Source: Simmondsia chinensis (lineage: Eukaryota; Streptophyta; Magnoliopsida; Caryophyllales; Simmondsiaceae). Taken from it: a stretch of 64,000 nt of DNA. Positions within the stretch are counted from its first letter, which is position 1. Every line of letters starts with the position of its first letter. The notes beneath the pieces were generated by a model. It did not search any database and was not told where the DNA came from. It saw only the letters and a list, made by a program, of their open reading frames with translations. Location of the stretch: the NCBI GenBank assembly GCA_018398585.1, contig JAGTTD010000016.1, positions 22,925,212 through 22,989,211 of the forward strand, read 5' to 3'. Position numbers and translations under genes: made by a program. Of this stretch, positions 1-10,299 are shown piece by piece.

Positions 1-2
1 TT

Positions 3-140
3 TTGGATAGTCGTTTAGTCAAAAGGGGCCGCCAAGCCACAGCTCAAGTCCTCGTTCAATGGGAAGGTCAAGGAGAAGAAGGGGCTGCATGGGAGTATTT
101 TTTCGATCTTCAAAAGAAATTTCCAGCCTTCTACCCTTGA
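3..140 (+). CDS. pol: Chromovirus pol C-terminus (chromodomain), partial, runs in from left edge
   Basis: Reading in frame from base 3 gives 45 sense codons ending at a TGA at 138-140, with no Met start because the 5' part lies outside the window. The peptide ends with the pattern of a gypsy integrase chromodomain: a basic stretch, then VLVQWEG, then AAWEYFFDLQKKFPAFYP and stop. In chromoviruses this domain follows the integrase core and is thought to direct integration to particular chromatin marks. It is followed by a purine tract (157-169) and a TGATAC LTR start at 170, the expected order for pol end, PPT and 3' LTR on the plus strand. The same end layout is seen in the minus-strand element at 54537-57086. 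The domain call is firm; the clade is not assigned. Confidence 0.82.
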   Translation: MDSRLVKRGRQATAQVLVQWEGQGEEGAAWEYFFDLQKKFPAFYP

Positions 141-156
141 GGTCAAGGGTGGTTTC

Positions 157-169
157 GAGAGGGGTGGTA
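157..169 (+). other. Polypurine tract of the plus-strand chromovirus
   Basis: GAGAGGGGTGGTA sits directly before the LTR start TGATACAGG. A purine run at this place primes plus-strand DNA synthesis in LTR retrotransposons. The position, after the pol stop and abutting a TG-starting LTR, supports the call. Confidence 0.65.
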
Positions 170-275
170 TGATACAGGAAAATAAAGGCGCGTGTACAGA
201 TCGTGCTCGGATATCGCCTCTGGAAGTTGGTCTGGTTGCTGGATCAGGTTGTTGCAGTGGTCTATGGTAGGGCCA

Positions 276-1660
276 TGATGTGATTTTAAAGTGTGTTTTA
301 AAACCGTCCACTCGCAAGCGTATGAGATCATTGTAGCTAAATCGGGTATACGGGTCGTATCCGCAGGGAATCGGAGTTAAGTTGGATTTTGTTATTAACG
401 AGCGATTGAAATCGAGTTTTGGGTTGGTTTAAATGATTTGTTAACAAAAATAGCAAAACTAACAATAAACTAAAAGTGTCAATTCAATTGAGGTTAGTTT
501 AGGCAGTGAATATAGGGTAGCTTAACACGTATCCCGTCATTATATTTTACTTACGACGCTAATTTGAAGGACTTAGGCTACAAGCTCTAAGCCTGAGTTA
601 ATATATAAATTAGGGCTTAGGGTAATAAACTAATCTAAAGGCATAACCTAGTTTAGCACTCTAAGTGTAGCATAGGTTATCTCACTAGCACTACTTAATT
701 CCTTTGTTACTCCTAATTCAATATTAATGTATATAAAAGATTGGGTTCAGGGTTGAGTACAATCTCAACCCTGAGCACGCGCGAAATCCTGTTATGTTAT
801 GATCTAGGCTGCAAGCACAAGACTAATCGCTGCAAAGTTGGAGATCTAGTCATGGCTACAAGCACTCATACAAAAATATCCAACAATCATGAAGAACTCC
901 CCACAGGGGAATGAATATAACATAACTAAACCAATCGTCAAAAGGATAATATAAATCTGGGATACGGGCGGTTATACGCCCTTCATCCCTAAACTAAAAG
1001 AGTCTACTCCTCCATGAGAGTTTTATATATCATTAACATCTAAAAAAGAGAGAAAACAATGAATAAACAACTAGGAATTGAAAACTCCCTCAATTGACGT
1101 TGACGTTGATCCTTCTGGCACTCCGACCACCTGCGCTTCAGTGTTTGAGAACCCCTTAGATCTCGTAGCGGCTTTGGGAGGAGAGTAGGAGAGGAGGTGT
1201 GGCAAAAGATCCCAAATTAGGTTTCGCTCTCTTTATTTATAGGCAGCGCATAAGCAGGCCCGATCGATCGGCGCAGGCCCCCCGGCTCCCCCCTTTCTCT
1301 CGTCAATCTATATATATATAATTTATATTTTATATAATATATAATATAATATAATATATAATATTATATAAATATAATATAATATATAATATTATAAAAT
1401 ATATATATTAACTATCCACGAAACCTATTTGAGTTACCGAATTACAATCCGATTGGTCATTTTTCGCGCACATGGTCGGGTTTCTCAAAGCAGTCTTCAA
1501 TTATGCCTCAATTATACTTGATTTTGCCGCTTTTCAACATTTTTTTTTGCTCCGTTGCACTCTAAGCCAAAACGCACCTAGATTACAACAAAACACATAT
1601 GTAAAAGTCGAATATATCACAAGAATGTGGAATAAAATGTGTAAAATATAAGGCACATCA
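276..1660 (-). repeat. 3' LTR (left copy) of the Gag-protease element
   Basis: This 1,385-bp LTR starts TGATGTGATTTT and ends GGCACATCA. It is longer than the right copy mainly because an AT-only microsatellite around 1308-1410 has expanded and lost its purity (TATA and ATATAAT mixtures). It contains a CGATCGATCGG motif near 1260 and an inverted TATA box (TATTTATAGG, 1234-1243) that reads CCTATAAATA on the minus strand. Confidence 0.9.
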
Positions 1661-1680
1661 AGATCCCCAAACCCACACCT
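1661..1680 (-). other. Polypurine-rich tract before the 3' LTR
   Basis: On the minus strand the bases next to the left LTR read AGGTGTGGGTTTGGGGATCT. The tract is G-rich but interrupted by T, so it is a weak PPT by sequence and is called on position. Confidence 0.45.
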
Positions 1681-2107
1681 TGCTTGTCCTCAAGCAAGAT
1701 TCTATTTAAACTAACTACTGGTAAAAGAGCCGAGTCAGGCATTTAACCGCAAGGTCACTTGTGAAAATTATTGTTTGATCAAACTTGAGAGTGTACTTGA
1801 GAGTAGCGAATGCTTATGTGACATTATTGCACTAGTTTTGACTTAAATCTCCGTTATTAAATTCTTCTTACTAGTGAATGATCTTAGAACTTCTCTCCCC
1901 TTCATCTTACTTCAAAGCCCTCTAACTTAAAGAAGAAATAAAGATAATAAGTAAAGGATCAAGGCACCCTAACCCTTTTACTACTAATCAATAGTGAAAT
2001 CAAATGGCTTCTCTTTTATCTCTTGTTTTCCCTTCTTCCCTTTTTTCCTTTCTCTCTCTCTCTTTTTTTGTTTTTTTTTTTACTTGGTTAGGTGTGTCTC
2101 CCTCAGA

Positions 2108-2388
2108 CCCATGTAACGGGTTTTCAGTCGGCAGCTCTCGATCCAGTTGGCTCAAGGTACCAGGTTTTAAGAGACCCCTACGGACCTAATGGCTCGAGTC
2201 TTAAGGATCCACAACCTAACCTGCTAGCACATACACCCTTTTTTTAGTGCTTATTTTGGTAACTACAAAGTTGATTCCTCTTAAGCTTTCCCTGTGGCCC
2301 ATGTAGCGAGCTTTCGGCCGGCAGCTCCCGATCCAGTTGGCTCAAGGTACCAGGTTTTAAAAGACCCCTACGGACCTAATTGCTCGAG
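2108..2388. repeat. Internal 91-bp direct repeat, two copies
   Basis: Copies at 2108-2198 and 2298-2388 share the core GGCTCAAGGTACCAGGTTTT and CCCTACGGACCTAAT, with 190 bp between their starts. They lie in the non-coding 3' part of the Gag-protease element, between two T-rich stretches. A role in RNA structure or packaging is possible but not shown. Confidence 0.85.
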
Positions 2389-3108
2389 ACACAGGGGCTA
2401 CAAGAGCCAACCAGTCACCTCTTTTTTTTCTGTTTTCTTCTTCTTTTTTTTTTAAAAAGGGTTACCTAAGATAAACAAATGTACAATTGATTTCAACATT
2501 GTTAGAAGTAGAGAGATGGATTCCTATTCCTAAAATTATTACCATTATTTTGACCCAAACAGTAGGATATGTCACAAGATTAAGGGTGAAAAGTAACAAT
2601 CTCATTAACTAGTTAAAAAAATAAAAATATGGATTCAAAAGTCTGATCCAGCTATAATCTCGTCTCATAATTATTCTAATCGTCAAAGTACATCACAGAA
2701 CTGGGCTACGATAATGGTCACAAACAACCTCATATTTATGCCTTCCAAAAAAAATGTGTAGCTAATTTATGCTGAATGAAGCTTAAAGGACAAACAAAGT
2801 TGACTCTTATCTGTCATGTCCAAACCCAAACCTTGCATTGTCCTCAATGCAAATCGACAAAAATAAATTCAAGCAAGGAGAGGAAAGAGACGACCTGAGG
2901 TGTGACATATTCAGCGACATGTGGTAAGAAAATCCAAAGAAGAAAAATGGAGGTAGCAAGCTGCAATTGACGACATAGAAGACGTGATACTAAACAAACT
3001 TGTTAGTAGTATTAGAAATAAGGAGCGTACAAGTGTTTAGTAAAAGAGAAACAAAGTTATCATACGAGGGATAATAAACGGATCTACAATTGGAAGAGAG
3101 TTCATGCT

Positions 3109-3110
3109 AA

Positions 3111-3146
<36 letters not shown>

Positions 3147-3150
3147 AAAT
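3109..3150. repeat. ATA/AAAT microsatellite
   Basis: An (ATA)n run grading into AAAT repeats lies in the non-coding 3' region of the Gag-protease element. Confidence 0.9.
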
Positions 3151-3234
3151 AAAACTAAACTAAAGATAGGTTAGGTTGCCTCCCAAGAGCGCTAAGTTTA
3201 ACGTCTTCATCCGGACGCAGTTTAGAACATGAGA

Positions 3235-3933
3235 TCAACCAAAATCCGAGGCAATATCTGCCATAGAACTCAGGTTGATCCAGTAGGGACGATCCCCAAA
3301 CCCAACAGCGTTTTGAGACCCGTGACTATCAAGGAAGGAAATATTACCAGCGTCAAGGTCACAAATCTCTATCCTACTAGGTGTAGGTGATGAAGCACAA
3401 CTATCGACACAGACAGGAACACTATTACAATAATCACTTTTAGTAGAATCGGGCTTGTCCGATTCTACTAAACGGTCAACATCATCAACCCCATAGCATT
3501 CCAACTCGTCCTCAGTCTCAGGGTGTCGAATAAAGTTCGAGACCTTCAATTTTCCCTTGAGGTTTCCACAAGAAACCTCCAACACTCCCGTCCTACAGTG
3601 AATAACAGCATCGGCTGTCGCTAGAAACGGTCGACCTAGAATAATAGGAGCATTGTGCTTTCGCCTAGGAGTAGCGTCTATATCTAAGACAATAAAATCA
3701 ACAGGGAAGACAAACTTGTCAATCTTGACAAGTACATCTTCCACTACTCCATGAGGTACCCGCTCTGTCCTATTAGCCAACTGAAGTGTAACATTAGTTG
3801 GTTTAAGGTGTCCTATTCCCAGTTCCTGAAAAACTGAGTAAGGAATAAGGTTTACACTCGCTCCTAAATCTAACAAGGCTCTACTGGTATAACACTCTCC
3901 TAAGACACATGGAACCAAAAATGCCCCGGGGTC
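3235..3933 (-). pseudogene. Retropepsin-like aspartic protease domain of the same element
   Basis: Directly after the TGA at the end of gag, the same frame continues into a 227-codon stretch with the plant Athila/Tat form of the retropepsin site, ALLDLGASVNLIPYSVF, where the usual Ser/Thr after the catalytic Asp is Leu. A second retropepsin hallmark, ILGRPFLATADAVI, follows about 80 residues later. This enzyme would cut the Gag polyprotein. The reading frame ends at 3235, where pol would normally continue, but there is only AT-rich non-coding DNA up to the 3' LTR. The protease core itself looks complete. Because it depends on readthrough of the upstream stops I list it as part of a pseudogene. 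Confidence 0.82.
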
Positions 3934-5673
3934 TCAAAACTTGGGTGGGGAGCCTGACTCTAAAATGCTTCTCACCTTCTCAGTGAGCCGGACCTTCTTC
4001 GGGATATGTGCTTGTGCACGCTTCTTTTTGGTGCAGAGGTCCTTGAGGAACTTGGCATACATAGGAATGTGTTTAATGGCTTCAATCAATGGCAAGTTGA
4101 TCTTCACGTCCTTAAACACATCTATGAGCTCAGCCCTCTTTAGGTCGTCCTTCTTCTTTGGTCCCATAAGGGCCGAAGGAAAAGGGATAACAGGTTCAAA
4201 AACCCCTTTCTCGTGATCCCTCCCTATCAACAGTGGAGGGGGAGTCACATCCTTCTCAGTTTCAACTTCAACTTCCCTAAGGTTCTCCTCTTTTGAAACC
4301 GACACAATTTGAGCTTGCTCATGAATAAGCAAGCTAGGGTTAGAAACTAGTTGATCCTGTGGGGTTTGTGAGTGGTGGGGAGGGTAACCTCCCTTCCTCT
4401 ATCCTATTTTGTACGTGAGTTAAGTGTCCTATCTGGGTCTCTAATTTGGCGATAGATTGCGAATGAGACCGAACCAGTTGTGTGGTGTCCTCCATAAAGT
4501 GGAGCATACGCTCCTCAAAATGTGACATAAATCCTGGAGGTGGAGGAGGAGGGTCATTATGAGAAACATTGGAGTGAGGTCGAACATCATACCTATGCTC
4601 TCCCTGAAAACGGGAGGGTGCACGTTACCTTCAAAACCAGGATCTTGTTGTTTCGTGGGTTGATATTGGTTGGCGTCCTACTTCCACGAGAAGTTCTGAT
4701 GATCGCGCCACCCGGAATTGTAGGTGTTTGAGAATGGGTCGCCATTTCCCGAATATCCTTGGGCTGCCTGAACCTGGTCCTTTACATAATCCGGGAATTG
4801 TGACGCATATACACAATTAAACACAGAATGGTCCTCACTCGAACAAATGTCGCACGGAGTAATATCACTTGATGACTCAACAGCTTTGACCATACGCACA
4901 TTAGTAGGATTCACATGCAAGTTCATAAGCTGATCCATCTTCCTGCTAAGGGCATCCAATTGAAGGTTAATGTCATCGGTAGGTGCTACTTCGTAGACAC
5001 CGCGTGTGCCCCCTCTAAACACCCTCACAGAAGAGGCTTGGTCGAGAGAGTGTTCGCTGAGGCCCTCAAATAGAGTCCACGCCTCGTCCTCATCTTGTTG
5101 GTTAAATGCTCCCCCGCATGAAGCATTAACCATTTGCTTGTTGGAAGCCGTGAGACCATCGTAGAAATTTTGCACAAGAGCCCACTTGGGTGACCCGTGG
5201 TGGGGACAACTTCTAAGGAGCTCCTTAAATCTGTCCCAACTCTCATGAAATTGTTCCTGATCATTTTGTTCAAAACTGTTGATTGCACGTCTAACAGCCA
5301 TAGTTCTGGTTTTAGGATAAAACTTGATAAGGAACTTTTGCTGGAGGTCAGCCCAAGTGGTAATTTCACCTCTCGGAAGAGACTGAAACCACCTTTTGGC
5401 TACATCCTTTAACGAGAAGGGAAAAAGACGTAGCCGAACAGCATCAGTTGAGACACCTTGATGATAACAAGTTTCGCAAATTTCTATAAACGCATCAAGG
5501 TGCTCGTATGGGCTCTCAATCGGCTTCCCATAGAAAATGGGAAGCATGTTGATGATCTCAGGCTTAAGCTCGAAGTTAACAATACCCATGGCGGGTAAAA
5601 TAACTCCGGTGGGTGGGACGTACGTGTGGGGAATGAAGTGGTCCCCAATCATACGCGGTGCAAAGTTAGCCAT
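3934..5673 (-). pseudogene. gag: gag of the Athila/Tat-like element, broken
   Basis: The first 331 codons (5673-4678) form a good plant Gag. A Retrotrans_gag-type core lies at about residues 45-200 (FYGKP...ESPYEHLDAF, then the RWFQSLP and TWADLQQKFLIKFYP region), and a CX2CX4HX4C zinc knuckle uses C274, C277, H282 and C287. Gag binds the element RNA and builds the virus-like particle. A TAG then stops the frame at 4678. Gag-like sequence continues in the same frame to about 4560, moves to another frame at 4528-4340, and returns to the first frame at 4332-3934, where a TGA separates it from the protease. One stop plus two compensating frame changes therefore interrupt what was one reading frame. 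The leader between primer site and start codon (5674-5938) is extremely A-rich on the plus strand. Confidence 0.85.
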
Positions 5674-5938
5674 TCTAAAAAAATAACTAAAACAAAAAAA
5701 AAAAAAATAAATAAATAAGTAAAAATAAAATAGAAAAGTAAACTAATGAAAAATAAGTTTTTTTTTTAAACAAAGAAAAAAAATAAAAATAAAAACAATA
5801 AAATAAAATAACTAAAAATAAAAGGAAAAAAAAAAGTAAAGTAAAATTTTTTTTATTTATTTAGATTTTTTTCTTAAACAAAAAATAAATAAATAAAATA
5901 ACTTGTTAATTTCAAAATCAACTTAGCTTACCGATTCT

Positions 5939-5953
5939 CCGGCAACGGCGCCA
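5939..5953 (-). other. Primer binding site, tRNA-Asp type
   Basis: The plus strand reads CCGGCAACGGCGCCA, which matches the 3' end of plant tRNA-Asp as I know it; the minus strand is therefore complementary to that tRNA. It lies 6 bases from the right LTR. This primer choice is the one known for Athila/Tat-type plant elements and agrees with the Gag and protease types found here. Confidence 0.75.
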
Positions 5954-5959
5954 AAAACT

Positions 5960-6978
5960 TGATGTGATTTTAAAGTGTGTTTTAAAACCGTCTACTCGCA
6001 AGCGTACGAGATCATTGTAGCTAAATCGGATATACAGGTCGTATCCGCAGGGAAATCGGAGTTAAGTTGGATTTTGTTATTAACGAGCGGTTGAAATCGA
6101 GTTTTGGGTTGGTTTAAATGATTTGTTAACAAAAATAGCAAAACTAACAATAAACTAAAAATGTCAATTCAATTGAGTGAATTTAGGATAGCTTAACACG
6201 TATCCCGTCATTATATTTTACTTACGACGCTGATTTGAAGGACTTAGGATACAAACTCTAAGCCTGAGTTAATATATAAATTAGGGCTTAGTGTAATGAA
6301 CTAGTGTAAAGGCATAACCTATCTTATCACCCTAAGTGTAGCATAAGTTATCTCTTTAGCACTACTTAATTCCTTTGTTACTCCTAATTCAATATTAATT
6401 TATATAAAAGATTGGGTTCAAGGTTGGGTACAACCTCAACCCTGACCACATGTGAAATCCTATTATGTTATGATCTGGGCTACAAGCATAAGACTAATCG
6501 CTGCAAAGTTGGAGATCTAGTCATGGCTACAAGCACACATACAAAAATATCCAACAATCATGAAGAACTCCCCACAGGAGAACGAATATAACATAACTAA
6601 ACCAATCGTCAAAAGTATAATATAAATCTAGGATACGGGCGGCTATTCGCCCTTCATCCGTAAACTAAAAGAGTTTACTCCTCTGTGGGAGTTTTATACA
6701 TCATTAACATCTAAAAAAGAGAGAAAACAATGAATAAACAACTAGGAATTGAAAACTCCCTCAATTGACGTTGACGTTGATCCTTGCTTTGATCCTTCTG
6801 GCACTCCGACCACCTGCGCTTCGGCGTTTGAGAACCCTTTAGATCTCATAGCGGCTTTGGGAGGAGAGGAGGTGTGGCAAAAGATCCCAAATTAGGTTTC
6901 GCTCTCTTTATTTATAGGCAGCGCATAAGCAGGCCCGATCGATCGGCGCAGGGCCCCCGGCTCCCCCCTTTCTCTCGT

Positions 6979-7015
<37 letters not shown>

Positions 7016-7263
7016 CTATCCACGAAACTTATTTGAGTTACCGAATTACAATCCGATTGGTCATTTTTTGTGCACGTGGTTGGGTTTCTCAAAGCAGTCT
7101 TCAATTATGCCTCAATTATACTTGATTTTGCTGCTTTTCAACATTTTTTTTGCTCCGTTGCACTCTAAGCCAAAACGTACCTAAATTACAACAAAACACA
7201 CATGTAAAAGTTAAATATGTCACAAAAATATAGAATAAAATATGTAAAATATAAGGCACATCA
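5960..7263 (-). repeat. 5' LTR (right copy) of the Gag-protease element
   Basis: This 1,304-bp direct copy of the left LTR is next to the primer site and so drives transcription leftwards. The AT microsatellite (6981-7012) is here a pure (AT)n run, unlike the eroded copy on the left. Confidence 0.9.
6906..6918 (-). promoter_or_regulatory. Likely LTR core promoter (TATA box)
   Basis: On the minus strand the sequence reads CCTATAAATAAAG inside the 5' LTR, upstream of the gag leader. The same box exists in the left LTR at 1231-1243. No experimental start site is implied. Confidence 0.5.
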
Positions 7264-7647
7264 GGCCATGGGGTGCTTGAGTTGGGCAAAGGGAATTGGG
7301 TTCCTGTGGTGGGCCATGCATGCTGTTAATGGTAAAATATTAGTGAACTCTTTTGGGGTTGGGCCTTAATTGTTGATTTGGATCAGCCTAATCTTTTATA
7401 CTTACATTTACACACTTATACTTACATTTTTACACATTTACATGTACCTTTCATTATACTCTATTTTAGCATTTTATTCATTCGTTGGTTTGATTGTGAG
7501 GAGCTATGAATGAAGATGATATTTCCTTTCTTTAAATTCTCTCTCTTCTCAATTTCTCCTTTTCACTGAACTTCATGGTTGATCTTTAAGAGGGATTGAG
7601 GTCACTTCGCCTAGTGACGTTATCATACTCAGCACGGTACATATAAT

Positions 7648-8594
7648 TAGGGGTGTGGAAAATACGGTTTAAACCGTAATCCAAACGAAACCAAACTGTA
7701 AATTACGGTTTGGTTTGGTTAATTTGGTTTATGATTTGAAAAATTATGATTTGGTTTAAGAAACTTTGGTTATTAAGATTTACGGTTTAGGTTTGGTTTA
7801 AAACCAAACTTAAACCATAAAACCATAAAAATCATAAACTAAAGAATCCAATGATTATTTATGTCATCAAAATCATAATAAGTTATATTAGTGGTAAAAT
7901 TTACTTGATAACTCGATAAAAATAATTAGGATTATTTACACCAAAGGCCTTTATACTTTTCTGATCTTGTCAACTTAAGCCTCATACTTTTAATTATGTC
8001 AATTTAGTCCCTTTATAATTCAGATTATGTCAATTTAGTCATTTGGCCAAATTTAACTTAAGGGAATAATGTAATTTTTAACGACAGAATCATATTAGAT
8101 GCAATTAATATTTACTCGTTGATTTAATTTAACACAATCTGTAACTAAACTATTAAATATTTCATTAATAACTTAACAAAAATTTTAATAGACCCAATGT
8201 TACTGCTGAATTTTCCAAAAAACGTTACTACTGAATTTAACAAACTAATTTTATGTATTGTTCGTAGTTTTTGTTTATGTAGTATGTAGTATAAACATAT
8301 ATTATATTATTAATTAGAAAAAGAAGCAAAGTTTTCCTATTTTTTATATTTTTCTAGTTAATGATGATTTTAATATTGATCAAATTATGTTTATATTAGT
8401 GTTAATTACAATTTTTATATTATAATTGTTAAAACCATAAACTAGACCAGATCGGACTATAATTACGGTTTGGTCCGGTTTGGTTTGTGAGATAAAACGG
8501 TTTGGTTTTGGTTTAGAAAATTTTCAAACCGTATTTTACGGTTTGGTCCAATTTGATAGCCATAAACCGTTAAACTGAACCCTGTGCACCCTTA
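7648..8594. mobile_element. Non-autonomous hAT-type element, 947 bp
   Basis: The ends TAGGGGTG and CACCCTTA are inverted repeats with one mismatch, and the 8-bp duplication CATATAAT flanks them at 7640-7647 and 8595-8602. An 8-bp TSD with an AGGGGTG-type end is the hAT signature. Both ends are filled with copies of ACGGTTTGGT and its complement (for example 7705-7760 and 8460-8560), the sub-terminal repeats a hAT transposase typically binds. The AT-rich middle has no reading frame. It landed about 20 bp outside the chromovirus LTR end. Confidence 0.85.
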
Positions 8595-8602
8595 CATATA
8601 AT

Positions 8603-8792
8603 CATTCTTGGTGACGGTGTCCTTACTAGGCAATTTTCAAGTAACCATTCTCAATTTTTCTAGAAAATGTTGAAATAAGGATTACTGAAGATGAGAAAAG
8701 AGAAACAGGAATGTTCAATTATTTGAGCAACTTAACAGTAATTTTCCAAATGCAAGGATTCACAAAAGCAACACATTTTCGAAGGTTGAAGA

Positions 8793-8828
<36 letters not shown>

Positions 8829-9466
8829 TTGTTAATAGATGAAAATTTAATCTTTCTTGTAATCAATCACTGTCACACCAGGGATAATGGATCAATTAGT
8901 CATACAATATGCAAATAATTGGGCTAAATTACAAAAAAACGATCACCTTATTTATTGACTTAAATACATAAATCACTTTCACAAAGAAAACAAACACTCT
9001 TGTTTTTTAATATATATCATTTACCGTAATCCGTAAGTTGGCCATCAGTTCTAAGTTTTATGACCATTTTGTAATTAAAAGATAAAAAAGTAAAAATGTA
9101 AAATTTTTTTAAAGAGTTGTTTAATTTTTAGGCAAAAATGGGGAAGTTTTCTATAATTTATCTCAAAATTATTCTTTTAGAAAATGTATGTATGTATTGT
9201 TAATTTTTAAACTATATTTTTTTTTCTAAAGTATAGCAATATTCTTCAATAAATTATAATAATGGTGTTACAAATCTAAAGGGTGAAAAATATTTTTAAA
9301 ATTTTCATTGAAGTATATTTAAAAAACATATAATGTGAAACACGACTTCTATTTGACAAAAATTCTCAAATTAAATTAACAAATTTATAACAAAAATACG
9401 ATGAATTAAACAAGTTTAGGGAAAAAAAAGTTTACAATAAAATATATGCCCAAATAATAAAAGGTA
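8603..9466. other. AT-rich intergenic stretch without recognised gene
   Basis: I see no reading frame longer than background. There is a CTTTT/T tract near 8800-8832, and a segment starting GGGCTAAATTACAAAAAAAC near 8920 that has the look of an old dispersed repeat, but I could not define ends for it. Confidence 0.6.
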
Positions 9467-9553
9467 ATACCTATTATAAAACTAGGGATATATTATATTC
9501 AAAAGAAAGAAAATAAAAATAAAAACTCAAACATGGTTGAGGAAAATAACAAG

Positions 9554-10299
9554 TGTTGGAAAAATGATACAAGCTAAACTTAAATGTTATGAAAAAATAT
9601 TCTAACCGTGCCTATTTACCGGCCGTTTACCGTTATTAGTCGTTTTGGGTCATTAAAATTGTGACCGTTGGGAATTAAATGACAATATAGCCGTTGAAAT
9701 TATTACGTCCGTTTATAGTCGTTGGAATTCGTTACAGTCGATGACTTAATGCTTGTTACCGTTTATAGCCGTTGGAATTCATTACAGCCGATGACTTAAT
9801 GCTTGTTACCGTTTATAGCCGTTGGAATTCATTGCACCCGTTTTTTGTTTAATACTTGTTATCGTTGTCTACGCTATATATATGCCATTAGCTATAACAA
9901 CTAGATATACACACACACTCTCTCTCTCTCTCTCGGTTTTTCTCTCCTAAAATTTGGGCAAAGTTGAAGGCACTCCAACCCGGCAATTAACAAGTGCACA
10001 TTAAGAGTTGGATCGCATTAATCCTGGAAGACGGCCGCCGGTTATACTGTATGCACCGGAGCAGTGGCGAAATCATCTTTTAGGACAGTGGCCTTGACCA
10101 CGGCGCCATATCATCGTTTTTTGTAAGAACTTTCCAATTACTCTCTCCTTCGTTGAATGTTCTAATTGCTCGTCGGTATTCTAGCCTCTTCCCCCAGTTT
10201 CGGTATTATGTTGAGTACTGTCTTTAGATATTTTGCTGCCTATTTTTATAGTAATTTTACATGAGTGTGTCGACTGTTCCGTTAATATTTTTTATAACA
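9554..10299 (+). repeat. 5' LTR of the LARD-like element
   Basis: The LTR contains short internal repeats of GTTTATAGCCGTTGGAATTC (three versions, 9710-9832), a CTATATATATGCC TATA-like stretch near 9875 and a CT microsatellite near 9916-9934. It differs from the right LTR at roughly 4% of positions by eye. Confidence 0.88.

Larger units (their letters stand above)
276..7263 (-). mobile_element. Non-autonomous Gag-protease LTR retrotransposon (Athila/Tat-like)
   Basis: Two long direct repeats (276-1660 and 5960-7263), each starting TGATGTG and ending CACATCA, flank 4.3 kb of internal DNA. The whole is bordered by the 5-bp duplication GGCCA at 271-275 and 7264-7268. The primer site lies at the inner edge of the right LTR and gag reads leftwards, so the element is on the minus strand. 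The internal DNA has room only for Gag and an aspartic protease. I see no reverse transcriptase, RNase H or integrase, and the LTR-to-LTR distance leaves no space for them, so this copy needs another element's Pol. The LTRs differ at roughly 4 positions in the first 100 bases plus a large AT microsatellite difference. It sits inside the LTR of an older chromovirus. Confidence 0.9.
170..7625 (+). repeat. 3' LTR of the plus-strand chromovirus, split by a 7-kb insertion
   Basis: The LTR appears to start at TGATACAGG (170) and end at GTTATCA (7625), giving matching TGATA/TATCA ends. It is interrupted at 276-7263 by another LTR element with 5-bp duplication GGCCA (271-275 and 7264-7268). Without the insert it is about 463 bp. 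The part right of the insert contains a CTTTTATA promoter-like stretch near 7395. The partner 5' LTR is outside the window, so the right boundary rests on the inverted terminal bases only and is less certain than the left one. Confidence 0.6.
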
